A program made the position numbers and the translations under genes. The notes below the pieces were generated by a model that searched no databases, was not told where the DNA came from, and saw only the letters and a list, made by a program, of their open reading frames with translations. Source: Usnea hakonensis (Eukaryota; Ascomycota; Lecanoromycetes; Lecanorales; Parmeliaceae). Taken from it: a stretch of 64,000 bases of DNA. The stretch lies in assembly GCA_013423325.1 (NCBI GenBank), contig BLJB01000036.1, positions 62,001-126,000 on the forward strand, given 5' to 3'. Positions 1 through 9,446 of the stretch are shown here, in pieces (position 1 is the first letter of the stretch; each line of letters begins with the position of its first letter).

Positions 1-198
1 AAAATTGGTGGCGGTAACCGCATTCGGGAGGATCGGAGCTGGGGGCACATGCGTAAAGTAGACCCTCTAATATTGAGAAGCATACGAAGCCTCATTGCAG
101 CATTCGAGCTGCTTCATAGATCTTTTTCTCATCTACAAAAGTTCGACCCCTGGACAATTTGTATCTGTCCCTGCATGAACAAATCACGACTTCAACAT
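1..198. other. Left edge, no gene recognised
   Basis: No coding signal was seen in this short stretch. It lies downstream of the stop of the minus-strand gene that ends at 199 and may include its 3' UTR. Confidence 0.5.
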
Positions 199-1260
199 CT
201 ACTGCGCTATAGGACTATGATCCGCTGACTTGACAGACAATTCTGCCATAGCGGATCCTTTCCATTCCAATTGCAGCGTCAACTCTCCAAAGTTTTTCAA
301 GTAGACCATAACGTCCGTGGTCATGATGACCAGCGCCCTTGTGACGAAGCGGTATTTCACCCTGAACGTGCTACTCTGGATCGCCACAACGCTAATTGTG
401 CAGGCGCCGGATGGGCTGGTCACGGTAAGGGACTCAAAGAACGTGAGTCGATCGAATTGCGCGGCGATCGCTAGAGCATTGAGGGCCCCCATGAACACAT
501 CCTTGCTATTGAGACGCGCGCCGGAGTAAGTATAAATTACTTCGAAGTTTGAATCGTCGGGATCAACAATACGGCCCGAAGGGTACGTCAAAACACGGCC
601 CTGCAGAGATCCTTTTCCCAGAAGCAAACTCGTCGCGTTGGTTCCGCCCTGCTCCAGTGTCGCCGATGTTTTCTTCTCAATGTGCAAGGCGCCGATTTTT
701 CGTTGGTGTTGTGAAAGCGTCGTGTGCACCTCACAGAAACGGGATAGAGCGGCGACATCCAACATCGTCGTGTAGAGACCAATGACGATGTGATTGGTCG
801 CGAGGCGAATAGAGCCAAAAGACCCTTGCGCGCTATCAATGCCAATCTGGACGTTGTAACCCTCAGCCCAGTATGCCGTACTCTCAGCTAGAGGATCGTC
901 CCATCCAAGCTGGGCGAAAGTATACATGACACCAATGGCGCATGAATACACGGCCACAGGGTTGAGAATCGCACTTGTATCGTAACTTATATCAACCTCG
1001 AAGTCGCGAGGGGGTTCTGGAGCACCTAGCGTCGAGATGCTGAAATGCTCTTTGATTAGCTCGAGGCACCCATGGAATGATATATTCGCTCTGACTAACT
1101 TTGCAGGAATCAGGAGGCTCAAATGTGCGCTCTTTGTAGCATTAGCCGCCAATGATGGATTCAGGACGGCGGATACAGAATAGGAACAGTAGAGAAGAGT
1201 CAGGTAGAGCGTTTGTTTCTTTCCTGCGCGCCAAGCCCAAGGTACAGACTTCCTGCCCAT
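199..1260 (-). CDS. Secreted orphan protein, 353 aa
   Basis: This single-exon minus-strand frame encodes 353 residues of unknown function. Around residues 15-32 there is a hydrophobic stretch (LYLTLLYCSYSVSA) after a basic start (GRKSVPWAWRAGKK), which looks like a signal peptide or signal anchor. The rest is a mixed, weakly hydrophobic sequence without a repeat or a motif I can name; it has several possible N-glycosylation sites (for example NAT, NIS). The frame is long and unbroken, and its composition looks like real protein. Overlapping shorter frames on the other strand are not convincing. I do not recognise the family. It could be a lineage-specific secreted protein. The start is the first ATG of the frame; a start a little further in would destroy the signal-like segment. 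Confidence 0.55.
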   Translation of the reverse strand: MGRKSVPWAWRAGKKQTLYLTLLYCSYSVSAVLNPSLAANATKSAHLSLLIPAKLVRANISFHGCLELIKEHFSISTLGAPEPPRDFEVDISYDTSAILNPVAVYSCAIGVMYTFAQLGWDDPLAESTAYWAEGYNVQIGIDSAQGSFGSIRLATNHIVIGLYTTMLDVAALSRFCEVHTTLSQHQRKIGALHIEKKTSATLEQGGTNATSLLLGKGSLQGRVLTYPSGRIVDPDDSNFEVIYTYSGARLNSKDVFMGALNALAIAAQFDRLTFFESLTVTSPSGACTISVVAIQSSTFRVKYRFVTRALVIMTTDVMVYLKNFGELTLQLEWKGSAMAELSVKSADHSPIAQ

Positions 1261-1819
1261 GGCTTACGATGAGGCAGTTCAATTCCAACTCAATCATGGA
1301 TATATGTACGATCACAGCACAACAGTCGACCTCAAGGCGGGTGTCGCCACTTCGGTACCCTAGGCGATATGCGAAAATGTGTGAAGGGCTCAAAGGATCG
1401 GCATTACGATGCACTAACCACTTTTGATCAATTCCACGCAGTAATATGTCGTGTTCTTAACATTCGTAAATGAGAGGCTCCAACCGAAAGTCTTTAGTAC
1501 TTTGTTGGTCTGGATATTAGCATCTTAGTTCCTTCTGGAGACAATAATATTAATCTTCAGTCTCTCTTCACCAAATCGTCAAGGGTCACGTGCATGGTTT
1601 GAGATGGCATAGTCGCACGAGTATTCAGTGTGTACGTTGAAGATTTTTTCGCCTAACCAAAGCGGAACGAAGCAAAAGGGCGATATAATCCATCTGTAGG
1701 AGAACAGTAACAAGCAGAAGAATCGACCCGAGAAACTGCTAAACAGTAGCACATGATCTTACGGCCTTGCATCCGATCTTCTCAACAACCAAAGCGCGGC
1801 ACTGAGCAAGTCCATCAAA
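1261..1819. other. Intergenic, no gene recognised
   Basis: This is upstream of the 199-1260 gene and downstream of the P450 relic. Short open frames on both strands overlap here, but none has a recognisable domain. Confidence 0.5.
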
Positions 1820-2363
1820 TCATTCTGACATCAACGGCGTGACCTTCAACTTAACACCATACTTAGGTTTATGCACGATCCTCCACATATTCCACTTCTC
1901 GGGATCATCTACCGTCTCCTCGATCTCGAAACGATACATGCTCAACAAGCAGCAGCGCAGCGTCTTCATCTCCGTCTCCGCGAACTTTCTCCCGATGCAG
2001 CCCCTCGGACCGTGGAGGAAAGGTATGTATGAGTATGTCTCAGGCAAATGGTCCCACCGGTCCGGATCGGAGGTGTCCGCACTGTCGCCCCAGAAGCCGA
2101 GCGCGCGGTCAATAGTATTCATGTAGATCAAGGTCAAGACGGATAGCTTGAAATCAGAAAAGACTTCAAAGAGAGACATGATTGACACGAAATGGGTAGG
2201 CGTATAGCAGATCCCAAGAACGGAGACCGTCGTTGATATAGGAGAGGTGAAGGAATGGTGTCAGTGAAAAGTGAGAAGATGAACGTTGATGGTACGGATA
2301 TGTGCGCAATTCATCCAAGGCCGCATAGACGATTTTGGTGAAAGCATTTTGCAACGGAGACAC
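1820..2363 (-). pseudogene. Cytochrome P450 C-terminal relic
   Basis: The minus frame 1820-2188 carries the C-terminal part of a P450. It has a PERF-like DPDRW and the heme-binding loop FLHGPRGCIG with the cysteine ligand, followed by a typical ending (VKLKVTPL). Upstream, the frame 2166-2363 has DELRTYP, which resembles a worn K-helix ExxR..P segment, but it is in a different frame and ends in a stop. No N-terminal half, I-helix or membrane anchor is found in the bases further upstream, which run into another decayed region. I read this as a truncated, frameshifted P450. A short, still functional exon belonging to an unseen gene is unlikely. The heme motif itself is certain. The assignment of the upstream segment is weak. 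Confidence 0.65.
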
Positions 2364-2590
2364 TGCTGTTGAGGTGTGGTTCTCCTCCCTAACGATCTGG
2401 TGCTCCTTTTTATTTTAAAAAAAGGTGCGACTCACACAGAAAATTGTGGTGTCACTCTGGGGTGAATGGAGGGTTTAAGCACTCATAGCAAACCAGGCTC
2501 TCTCTCGGCTTCGAATGCACTAGCCATCTGCTCATGAGAGCTATTTTAGAGGCTGCCAGCTCCGATATGCTCTCAGAGTTCCTGATTTCG
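2364..2590. other. Short intergenic spacer
   Basis: No gene was recognised between the P450 relic and the decayed F-box region. Confidence 0.4.
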
Positions 2591-2851
2591 TTACGTCCTG
2601 TAAAGCCAGAGCCGTGGACCTGTCTGCTGCTCTACATTCCTAGTCGCAGAGACAGCCTTCGTCTCGTCCTTCGGCACTAAACTAGAGGGTAAGGGTGGCC
2701 AAAATAAGTCACGAAGCGTGCTCCCCATCCGGAGGAGCGATCTCTTCAAAAATGTAGTTGTCCCCACCATCCTCCAGGCCGCAGCAGTCGTTGCAGGATC
2801 GATTGCCTCGTCGACGCTGTGCGGGTGGTCCCACACAAAGATGCCGGTCAA
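2591..2851 (-). pseudogene. Frame fragment downstream of the F-box relic
   Basis: This minus frame of 86 codons is in a different reading frame from the F-box relic just upstream and overlaps its end by 4 bp. It includes VWDHPHSVDEAIDPATTAAAW, protein-like in composition, but no family was recognised. It may be the frameshifted 3' end of the relic or part of an unrelated decayed gene. No intact start context or splice structure was found. Confidence 0.25.
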
Positions 2852-3059
2852 GGCCCTAAGAAAGCAGTACCCTCGCGTAGAAGTAAGTAGCGTGGGTAAT
2901 ACTTCGAAGGTAAAAGGTATGCGTATTCGAGCTCAGTCTTAAGGAGCTGGCTGCAGAACCCTGTGTGAGACGGTCCAGAGCGTGTTTGACCCTTGGGTAT
3001 GAGCGCGAGGAAATAGGAATGTGTGCGACGTAGAAAGGCAAGTGACGGGTATTCATCGT

Positions 3060-3067
3060 AGGTCAAC
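3060..3067. repeat. Target-site duplication, left copy
   Basis: The 8-bp sequence AGGTCAAC is found here and again at 3713-3720, immediately outside the terminal inverted repeats (one extra T lies at 3068). Eight bases is the length typical of hAT transposons. Confidence 0.7.
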
Positions 3068-3068
3068 T

Positions 3069-3712
3069 CAGGGCTCCCGACGGTTGGACCATGAACCGTG
3101 GACTGTTGGTTTGAACCAGTCTAATAGACTGGTCCAGTAAACCGTCTAGATATTTGGTAAACGGTCCATAGACTGGTCCATACTAGTAGACTATTAGTCT
3201 GGACTATTAGTCCACTATTCCGATATTTGGTAATATTTCGTACTTGGTAAGCGATTATTTACGGACCAGTCCCTTAGACCTACTAGCGCTAAGCCTCTTC
3301 GGGTTAGTAATATCTACAGATCTAAACCTTTTTAGGTTAGATTACTTATCTCGTACTATAAAGTAATAAGTAAAAGAGCGCTAGCCCGAAGGGGATTAAC
3401 GCTATTAAGCTATTTAAAGGACTAAGATAAATATCTATAGAAAAAAAAAGATCTCTATAATTTAATATATACTTTTATCTATAACTATTCTATTATAGCT
3501 ATAAGTAATTACGATTCCGAGCTACTAGAATTATCGTCGGTACTATAGGGGAGAGAGGTACGAATACGCTAGATTTCTTAGCCTAAATTATACTGGACTG
3601 GTCCAAATAAGTTAGACGGTTTACTATTTGGACGGACCGTGAACCGTTAATAAAGCCCGATTTGGACCAGTCCAGGCCTCCTGGACCGATAGTTGGACCG
3701 TCGGGAGCCTTG
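3069..3712. mobile_element. Non-autonomous hAT-like element (MITE), 644 bp
   Basis: The ends are inverted repeats: CAGGGCTCCCGACGG at the left and, on the reverse strand, CAAGGCTCCCGACGG at the right. The CAGGG-type terminus and the 8-bp target duplication are both typical of hAT. Inside, many copies of GGACCAGTC and its complement occur near both ends (3110-3190 and 3595-3690), so the subterminal regions can pair. A second inner inverted repeat lies at about 3288-3310 (GCGCTAAGCCTCTTCGGG) and 3375-3405. The middle (3300-3560) is very AT-rich. There is no transposase frame, so movement would have needed an enzyme from elsewhere. It interrupts the F-box domain of the surrounding relic. Confidence 0.8.
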
Positions 3713-3720
3713 AGGTCAAC
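3713..3720. repeat. Target-site duplication, right copy
   Basis: Second copy of AGGTCAAC, directly abutting the right terminal repeat. It matches the left copy at 3060-3067 exactly. Confidence 0.75.
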
Positions 3721-3809
3721 AGCGACACAATCTCAAATTGAAGCTCGATGGCCAACACTAAGAGAGAAGAACTTGCCTGCTCGAGAGCGACTCCTAGAAA
3801 GTTCATCAT

Positions 3810-4332
3810 CTAAATCACAAGGTAGCAGAGCTTTCCATCCCTGCTTAGATAGCACATGTCACAGACTCTTCTCAATGCGGAAGGTCAGAGAACGGTTTCC
3901 GCACCCTCAGTGGGTATCTGAGTGGATTGGGTTTGAGCTCTGAGATTATGGTCACAGCTTCTTGAATTTCGGAAAAGAAACGAGAGAGGTACAGAAAGAT
4001 GAGTTCGCGGTCTTGATGGCAGAGTCTACCCTTCTGGATGAGCTCTGTAGGGCTTGGCAAGTACTAGGGTGGCATGAGCAGGTACTCTGCTTCGATGATT
4101 ATCACCGTAATTTCGCGCGACTTGTTTCAAGTCGTAGTCCATTTTTCTCAACGATACGAGCCAGAAATATGAGGGCTTGTGATCTAAACGTATCGAGATG
4201 CATTCTACAACCTCGTCCCATCATCCTCTTATATACACTCATTTCACTCCCCATGCTTCCCGCCACAGCCTTCAAACCGCCTTCCCAACTCCCTTCCCTG
4301 TTACTCATCGCCCGTTACTCATCACTCATCAC
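3810..4332. other. Intergenic between F-box relic and rhodopsin-like gene
   Basis: Short frames on both strands show no recognisable domain. This stretch includes the 3' flank of the rhodopsin-like gene and the upstream flank of the F-box relic, whose original start may lie here. Confidence 0.4.
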
Positions 4333-5805
4333 TTAGCCATCTTGCCCCACGCGCACCTTCCTCAACTCTATGCCCCCACGCCCATCCTCACATGACGCAC
4401 CAACACCATGAAGATTGTTCTCCTGCGCTTCTACCCACGCATCATCACCACCACCTACAGCAGCCACGACGTCGGCATCATGCCCTCCGATCCGTCGAAA
4501 CTCCCCTTGACCCTTCGAACCTGTGGTCTTTGGCAGTGTGTACTCGCGGGCAGTAAACAGAGCGGTCGGGCCATGATGGCGGACGCGCTGGATGAGGTGC
4601 GTGAGGTTCGGAAGACAGATGCAGATGGTTGAGATCGCGGCTTCGGCGATGGACCATTTTGTGTAGGTGATGGTGTTGTCTGGGATTTCAGTGTTGCGGG
4701 GGGCCCTTGGTTAGCTTGTTTGACATTGAGTTTTACGTTGGGTTCGCATGGAGAGTTTTGGGATGTATGTAATTAGGAGGTTACGTGTGGTTGGGGGTAG
4801 CTTACATGTCATGTCTGTTGCGAAGGTCGCGCTGTTTTGGACGATTGCTATCAAGCGGCCTAAGGAACAGGCTATTACGCTGTAGTTGTCATGGAGGTTA
4901 GTGGTAGCTTCTGGCAACTTGGTGTATCCGCTTACGAGCGCACCTACCAGTAGGCGCAGAAGAAGAAGCCGGTTAAGACCATTTTGCGGGCGTGGCCTGT
5001 GTGCAGGTTCCATAGCACTGGGATGGGTAGGAGCATGATGTATACGTCAATGATGACGCTGGATATAGTACTCCCGAGAAACCACTGGTTTGCGTCTAGG
5101 CAGCGTCCCGGCGTTAGCGGCAGCCAGCCTTTCCGTATCGGGGTGCACTGGAAGACGGTAGATGGAACGGCGAAAAGAAGCCATGCGGTCACGAGGCCGG
5201 CGACGACGAGCGTGTTTATCCGGAAGAGAGTCGAGCTCCGCCACGTGAAGACTCGGATATAGAAACAGATTGCTGAGTATTTGGGCAGCGTGATGCCGAA
5301 GTGGTAAAGGTTGCCGATTGCATAGCGGTATTTGAAACCAAGGACGATATTCTCGTCGGACACTTGACTGGCATGGTGGCCAAGGCCGATGGAGATCCAT
5401 GCGAGTGTTACAGATAGGATTCCGAGTAGGAAGGGCTTCGGACAGGTTAGTGATTTGATACGTTGGGACCAATCATGACAGGAGAGGAGTCTGATAGCCA
5501 ACTTACAAGACTTGCAATGGCGAACCAATCATCTATGGAAATTTCGAGTTCAGCACGGTCTTTGTGGAGCAGAGGATGGAACACAAGCGTTCGAATCCTT
5601 CCGAATGATGCATTGCGATCCAATTTCAGTACCCAAATAGGAAAGAAGGCGGCTCGGAAGTGTACGCACCCCACCAGAATCTTTGGTTTCTGGATAGTAG
5701 TCTAGACCAAACTCGAAGAGTCACTGCAACGATGGACAAAATTATCATGACAATACAGAGCGCAGTAAGCCCTGGCCCACGTGTGGAATTTGGCGATTCT
5801 GCCAT
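4333..5805 (-). CDS. Fungal rhodopsin-like seven-helix membrane protein
   Basis: Five exons by hand: 5805-5670, 5559-5507, 5435-4948, 4879-4806, 4679-4333, with introns of 110, 71, 68 and 126 bp; the phases agree throughout and give 365 residues. The N-terminus has one helix (TALCIVMIILSIVAVTLRVWSR), then the acidic ISIDDWFAIASL, and further helices follow to about residue 270. Features of the fungal rhodopsin-like integral membrane family are present: SIDDW near the N-terminus, FQCTPI and a TPGRCLD loop, and YTKWSIAEAAISTICICLPNL in the last helix. The C-terminal 80 residues are hydrophilic and Gly/Asp-rich. Such proteins sit in the plasma membrane; some resemble GPCR-like receptors, but substrates or ligands are mostly unknown. 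No CFEM cysteine domain is seen in front of it. The start ATG opens directly into the first helix. Confidence 0.85.
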
Positions 5806-7322
5806 GCAAACTTTTGTTTGGACAATCGCAGAAGGCTACAAAGAGATTGGCGAAATGCACGTTTTAAGGTACTGAGCAGGAGGCACAACAAGATGCACAT
5901 GAGGACTCTGGGGTGCGGATCCTTCGCCTTAGGGTAGCATGTCTAAAATATGATCAAACATTTCGTGCGTCTTTCGCGTAAGACGATCAAGTCAATGGCG
6001 TCTTGGCCCTTTGAGGGATGACATTTGACGGCTCTTCCGTATTGTAGACATATCGGTTCACTCATACACAAAAGAGCACAATCGGAGTACAGTAGCGACA
6101 CTGATACTGTCCATTATTCCAGAAGCATATGAGCTTGTATTTTGAATGGTGAGATTGTGCGGAGAATTGCCCTTTTCGAAAGCGGACTGACTGCGCCTGG
6201 ATCACTATGACCCAATGAGGCACTCGCACGAACTAAATTGATATTTGGCGGATTATCTTCTTAGATAGCGCTCTCTATAGGCGAAGCTTACCATCGTCTA
6301 GACATTCCACGGGATGTTAAATCTCAGCTCTTGCTTCAGTCAATGCTTAGTGGGAGGTCCAGGTCACATTTCAGGACACATGTACTCTGAGTAATCATTG
6401 TGCTGGGCTGTGCTGGGCTGCAAGGCAGAGTCAGATCTGGGAATTATTTCTGCTGCATCCAGAATCGCCGAAATCTATAGTAAACAAGTGCACACTCAGC
6501 AGGTCCATAGTTTGGTACTATGGGATGCAGTCAGCTGAGGTAAGAGCCTCAGCTGAAATTTAGCGGTACTCAACAACATGCTCTAAGGTAGCCTCGGGCC
6601 GCTTAGGGTTGGGCACCAGCCCCAAATGAGTACTCGGCGTACGGCCTGTAAGGCTGTAAGGTTTCTTCTGGTTGACTATTGGACGAATTGATTACGGTAC
6701 ATGTATGTTACTGTAGTAAGAATATGACTTCCGCCGCAGATGGATGAGAAAGATGGGGTATCTTGATCTGACCGGGAAAACCGTTGCGGTAACGGCTAAG
6801 TTGATTTAGGGCTACTCTCGTGGCTAATGTACCTCGCACAGACTAATTGTTCCATAGAACGTGCCGCCACGTACCAACCTGAATCCTTCTCAACAACCCC
6901 GTGTTAGTTCTTAGTATATATCAGCCCGTTGGGTCCCCACAGATGCAATCGCACTGCCGTCTTGGTAGAGTATCTTCGCCTAGTCTAGCCCCAACCATCT
7001 AGCCGGCAACCAAGTTCTTCATATAGAACAACGCGCAGCCAGCCATACTGGGATAGTTGACTCAATTTGTGCACTTTGCCTTGGCATTGGAAGTGTGTGA
7101 AGACTCTTTAAAACTGGGTACCGGCCATCATCATTCCAACGGTCAGCGCTTCATCTCCATAAATTTTTCCTAATCGCGTGCAGGTGACGTCGGTCTGACA
7201 CTCTACAGCGCATCTTACAATACAAGCGTCTCGCTGCTCTTTCCAGCATCCAGTCTCACGATCCTTCCTTCACTCAAGGTTTTCTGCATACAGCTGTCTT
7301 TTGGCCCTCTGAGAGTGCTATC
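5806..7322. other. 1.5-kb intergenic, divergent promoters
   Basis: No gene was recognised. The stretch separates the rhodopsin-like gene (minus) from the F-box gene (plus), so both promoters should lie here. A 10-bp unit GTGCTGGGCT is repeated twice near 6401. A CT-rich stretch precedes the ATG at 7323. Confidence 0.5.
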
Positions 7323-7811
7323 ATGGTGTCTACTTCGGGCACTCAATGCATACCATCGCTATTACATCTACCTCTAGAGCTCATGCTCGAGATAGTTTCA
7401 TGGCTTAGTCCCACAAGCCTGGCAGAACTGCGCCTTACTCACACACTCTTTACAAGCCTCATCTCCAAAGCCGACGTACAGCGAAGCCGGCTTGTGTGGG
7501 TGGAAACGAACTACTCATATTCCTCGCCACGTTCGCATTACGCTTGCTACACATGCTTAAGGCTTCTACCGACGCATAGTTTCTGCGACGATTCGAAGAT
7601 TGGAGAGAAAAGCACTGGCGGGAGGTTTATGCAAAAAAGGTTCTGTTTGGATTGCGGCGTCGAGAAGAATCTGTACCCGACAGGGGCTCCCCTCTCTATC
7701 GATGGCCAGTATAGGGCACCATGTCAACATTGCGGGCACTTTTTCTTTGGTCGTGAAAATGAAATGTGTACTCCGGATTGTCCTGAGTATATGCAGCGGA
7801 AGGCAAATTGA
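7323..7811 (+). CDS. Small F-box protein with Cys-rich C-terminus, 162 aa
   Basis: Single-exon frame of 162 residues. Residues 14-50 form an F-box: LLHLPLELMLEIVSWLSP, then LAELRLTHTLFTSLI. F-box proteins bind Skp1 and bring substrates to an SCF ubiquitin ligase. After about residue 75 come cysteine pairs: YACYTCLRLLP, then CLDCG and CQHCG, and CTPDC, an arrangement that could bind zinc. The order F-box, then YxCYxCLR, then a Cys cluster is shared with the protein at 29846-30265 and with the relic at 2848-3809, so these look like dispersed members of one small fungal family. The substrate is unknown. The ATG follows a pyrimidine-rich leader. A poorly supported frame begins 12 bp after the stop. 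Confidence 0.75.
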   Translation: MVSTSGTQCIPSLLHLPLELMLEIVSWLSPTSLAELRLTHTLFTSLISKADVQRSRLVWVETNYSYSSPRSHYACYTCLRLLPTHSFCDDSKIGEKSTGGRFMQKRFCLDCGVEKNLYPTGAPLSIDGQYRAPCQHCGHFFFGRENEMCTPDCPEYMQRKAN

Positions 7812-7822
7812 AATATTAACAG

Positions 7823-8236
7823 ATGGTCACGCAAAATGGTGCAGCAGATGACCCCATGCAGTATTGTGTAGCCTCGAGAAAGTGGTTCGCCTCTGCTGCC
7901 CTGTATTCTTCGAACAGGCGATCTGTTCCCCAAAAATCCACCTCCGAAGCTTGTCATCGAATCTACAGATTTCTCGTATCAGACGATGGACTTGAAACGA
8001 ATGTAGCATACGATGACGTCGGTACGATGATGGGACCGCCAGAGGCAGACCACAAAAGAAAATGCTTGTTTGCACGCTACGAGCGAGATTTCGAAAAGTC
8101 GAAAATATCCAGTCTCATGGGCAAACTCATCAAGAATGCCTTCACATATCACCAAATACCCAGCCTCAATGCGCACACCAGAATCTACCGCCGTGTCAAA
8201 CCTTGTCCGTATCATTACAGGAGCGGAATCGCATGA
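7823..8236 (+). CDS. Doubtful hypothetical frame after the F-box gene
   Basis: A 137-codon frame starting 12 bp after the F-box stop. No domain, signal or repeat was recognised. A second plus-strand frame overlaps it (8070-8528), and I cannot tell which, if either, is translated. It may be the 3' UTR of the F-box gene or a decayed extension of it. No introns joining it to the F-box gene were found. Confidence 0.15.
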   Translation: MVTQNGAADDPMQYCVASRKWFASAALYSSNRRSVPQKSTSEACHRIYRFLVSDDGLETNVAYDDVGTMMGPPEADHKRKCLFARYERDFEKSKISSLMGKLIKNAFTYHQIPSLNAHTRIYRRVKPCPYHYRSGIA

Positions 8237-8923
8237 TAGGACGGACCCCCTTCCTCGGCACCAACGGCCTGACTTATCAACAACGACGAAGAAAAGCCGA
8301 AAGAAAGCTACCGTTCCTCGACACCTAGTCCTACATCCGACCAAGACACCCAATCCTTGCTTCGTGTGCCACCTTCACAGAATCTCCACCACTGCACTGC
8401 GCAATGCGAATTCGTCATCGGGGGAGACTTCCGCCCACAATCGATTCTACTACCCTTGCGGCTTCGAACGGGAAAGCCTGAACAGAGATCCACGGAGACC
8501 CAAAGGCAAGGGAAAAGCGAGGCAGTAGTCACATAGGATACAATACAGGTTTTTGGACCCTGTAGGAGGAATCCCACCTGTCTGGTTCGAAGATCGCGAC
8601 TCCTATGTGAATAGTCAAATAACCCCCTTCCCCCCTCCCCCCCCTAAATCATCACAAGCCCCATATCCCACACCCCCTCACGCCCCACCACCACCCAAAC
8701 CCCAGGAACAGAAACAGAAAAATCCTCCCTCCATCCATCCCAGCAGCACCGCACATCCAGCCCCACTCCATACTTTACCCCCCCCTCCCAAAAAAAACCC
8801 GGCTCTGGAACTTAGAACCCGCTCTCCTCTCCCATTATAAAGAATGAAGGTGGCAAAGTAAGGAAGGCAAAGAAAGTAGGCCCTCGATATCCCATGCTAT
8901 TACCCGTAAATTGAATCGCTAGA

Positions 8924-8960
8924 GTCTCTCTCTCTCTCTCTGTATGTGTATGTGTGTGTG
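8924..8960. repeat. CT/TG microsatellite
   Basis: Consecutive TC dinucleotides pass into TGTATGTGTATGTGTGTGTG. Compound simple repeat in intergenic DNA. Confidence 0.8.
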
Positions 8961-9133
8961 AATGTATATATGTAGCCCCCCGGCCCATACTCTCAACGAA
9001 TGTTTCTATTTTCTTTTTCCTTTCTTTGGAAGGGAGGGGGAAGGGCGGGATGTCGGAGTTGTTTTCGATGTTTTAGAGTGGTTTAAGTGAGGAGCTGTAG
9101 ATGGATGGAAGGGGATTGAAGGGCGGGGGGGCA

Positions 9134-9154
9134 CGGATGGATGGATGGATGGAT
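9134..9154. repeat. GGAT tetranucleotide microsatellite
   Basis: About five consecutive GGAT units, followed by a degenerate GATA/GATG unit. Confidence 0.8.
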
Positions 9155-9446
9155 AGATGGGTCTTGTGTAGTGGGATGGGATGTAAGGGGGAAGGGTTTT
9201 AGTGTCGTTGGAGGATAAATGGGATGTGTGGGGCGGAGACTGGCGGAGGATGGCAACAAAAGTCTTTTACAATGCCTGGAAGCGCACTGTCCAGGCAACC
9301 TTGCAGGTGGGGCATCACCGGCGCATGATGCAGGGGCTGTGGTTGTCATCCTCCGTATACATATCCTCTCCCGTCATGATACGGAACATTCGGACCAAGA
9401 TTCATACACTCTCCCCAAAAAAGGAATACGGCCCAAACCTCCAATC

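Larger units (their letters stand above)
2848..3809 (-). pseudogene. F-box gene relic interrupted by a hAT-like element
   Basis: Coding sequence lies on both sides of the mobile element at 3069-3712. Upstream (3809-3713) the minus strand reads into IELQFEIVSLLT. Downstream (3067-2848) it continues as YDEYPSLAFLRRTHSYF. Removing the element and one copy of its 8-bp target duplication joins these in frame, giving a typical fungal F-box helix pattern (ELQxEIxxxL...YPSLxxLRRTHxxF). Past the F-box a KYYPRYLLL segment sits where sister proteins in this window have a Cys pair (YPCYCCL at 29846-30265, YACYTCL at 7323-7811). The cysteines are lost, and a competing frame at 2856-3056 holds other family-like residues (HALDRLTQG), which suggests at least one frameshift. 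The gene is therefore dead from the insertion and from later decay. Confidence 0.7.
8237..9446. other. Intergenic with simple repeats
   Basis: No gene was recognised. The region has C-rich runs at about 8625-8800, a CT then TG dinucleotide run at 8924-8960 and a GGAT/GATG tetranucleotide run at about 9134-9154. The 3' flank of the transporter gene lies at the right end. Confidence 0.5.

Noticed and set aside
5580..5600. GTTCGAATCC resembling a tRNA B box
   Set aside because: It lies in an intron of the rhodopsin-like gene, with no A box or clover-leaf around it.
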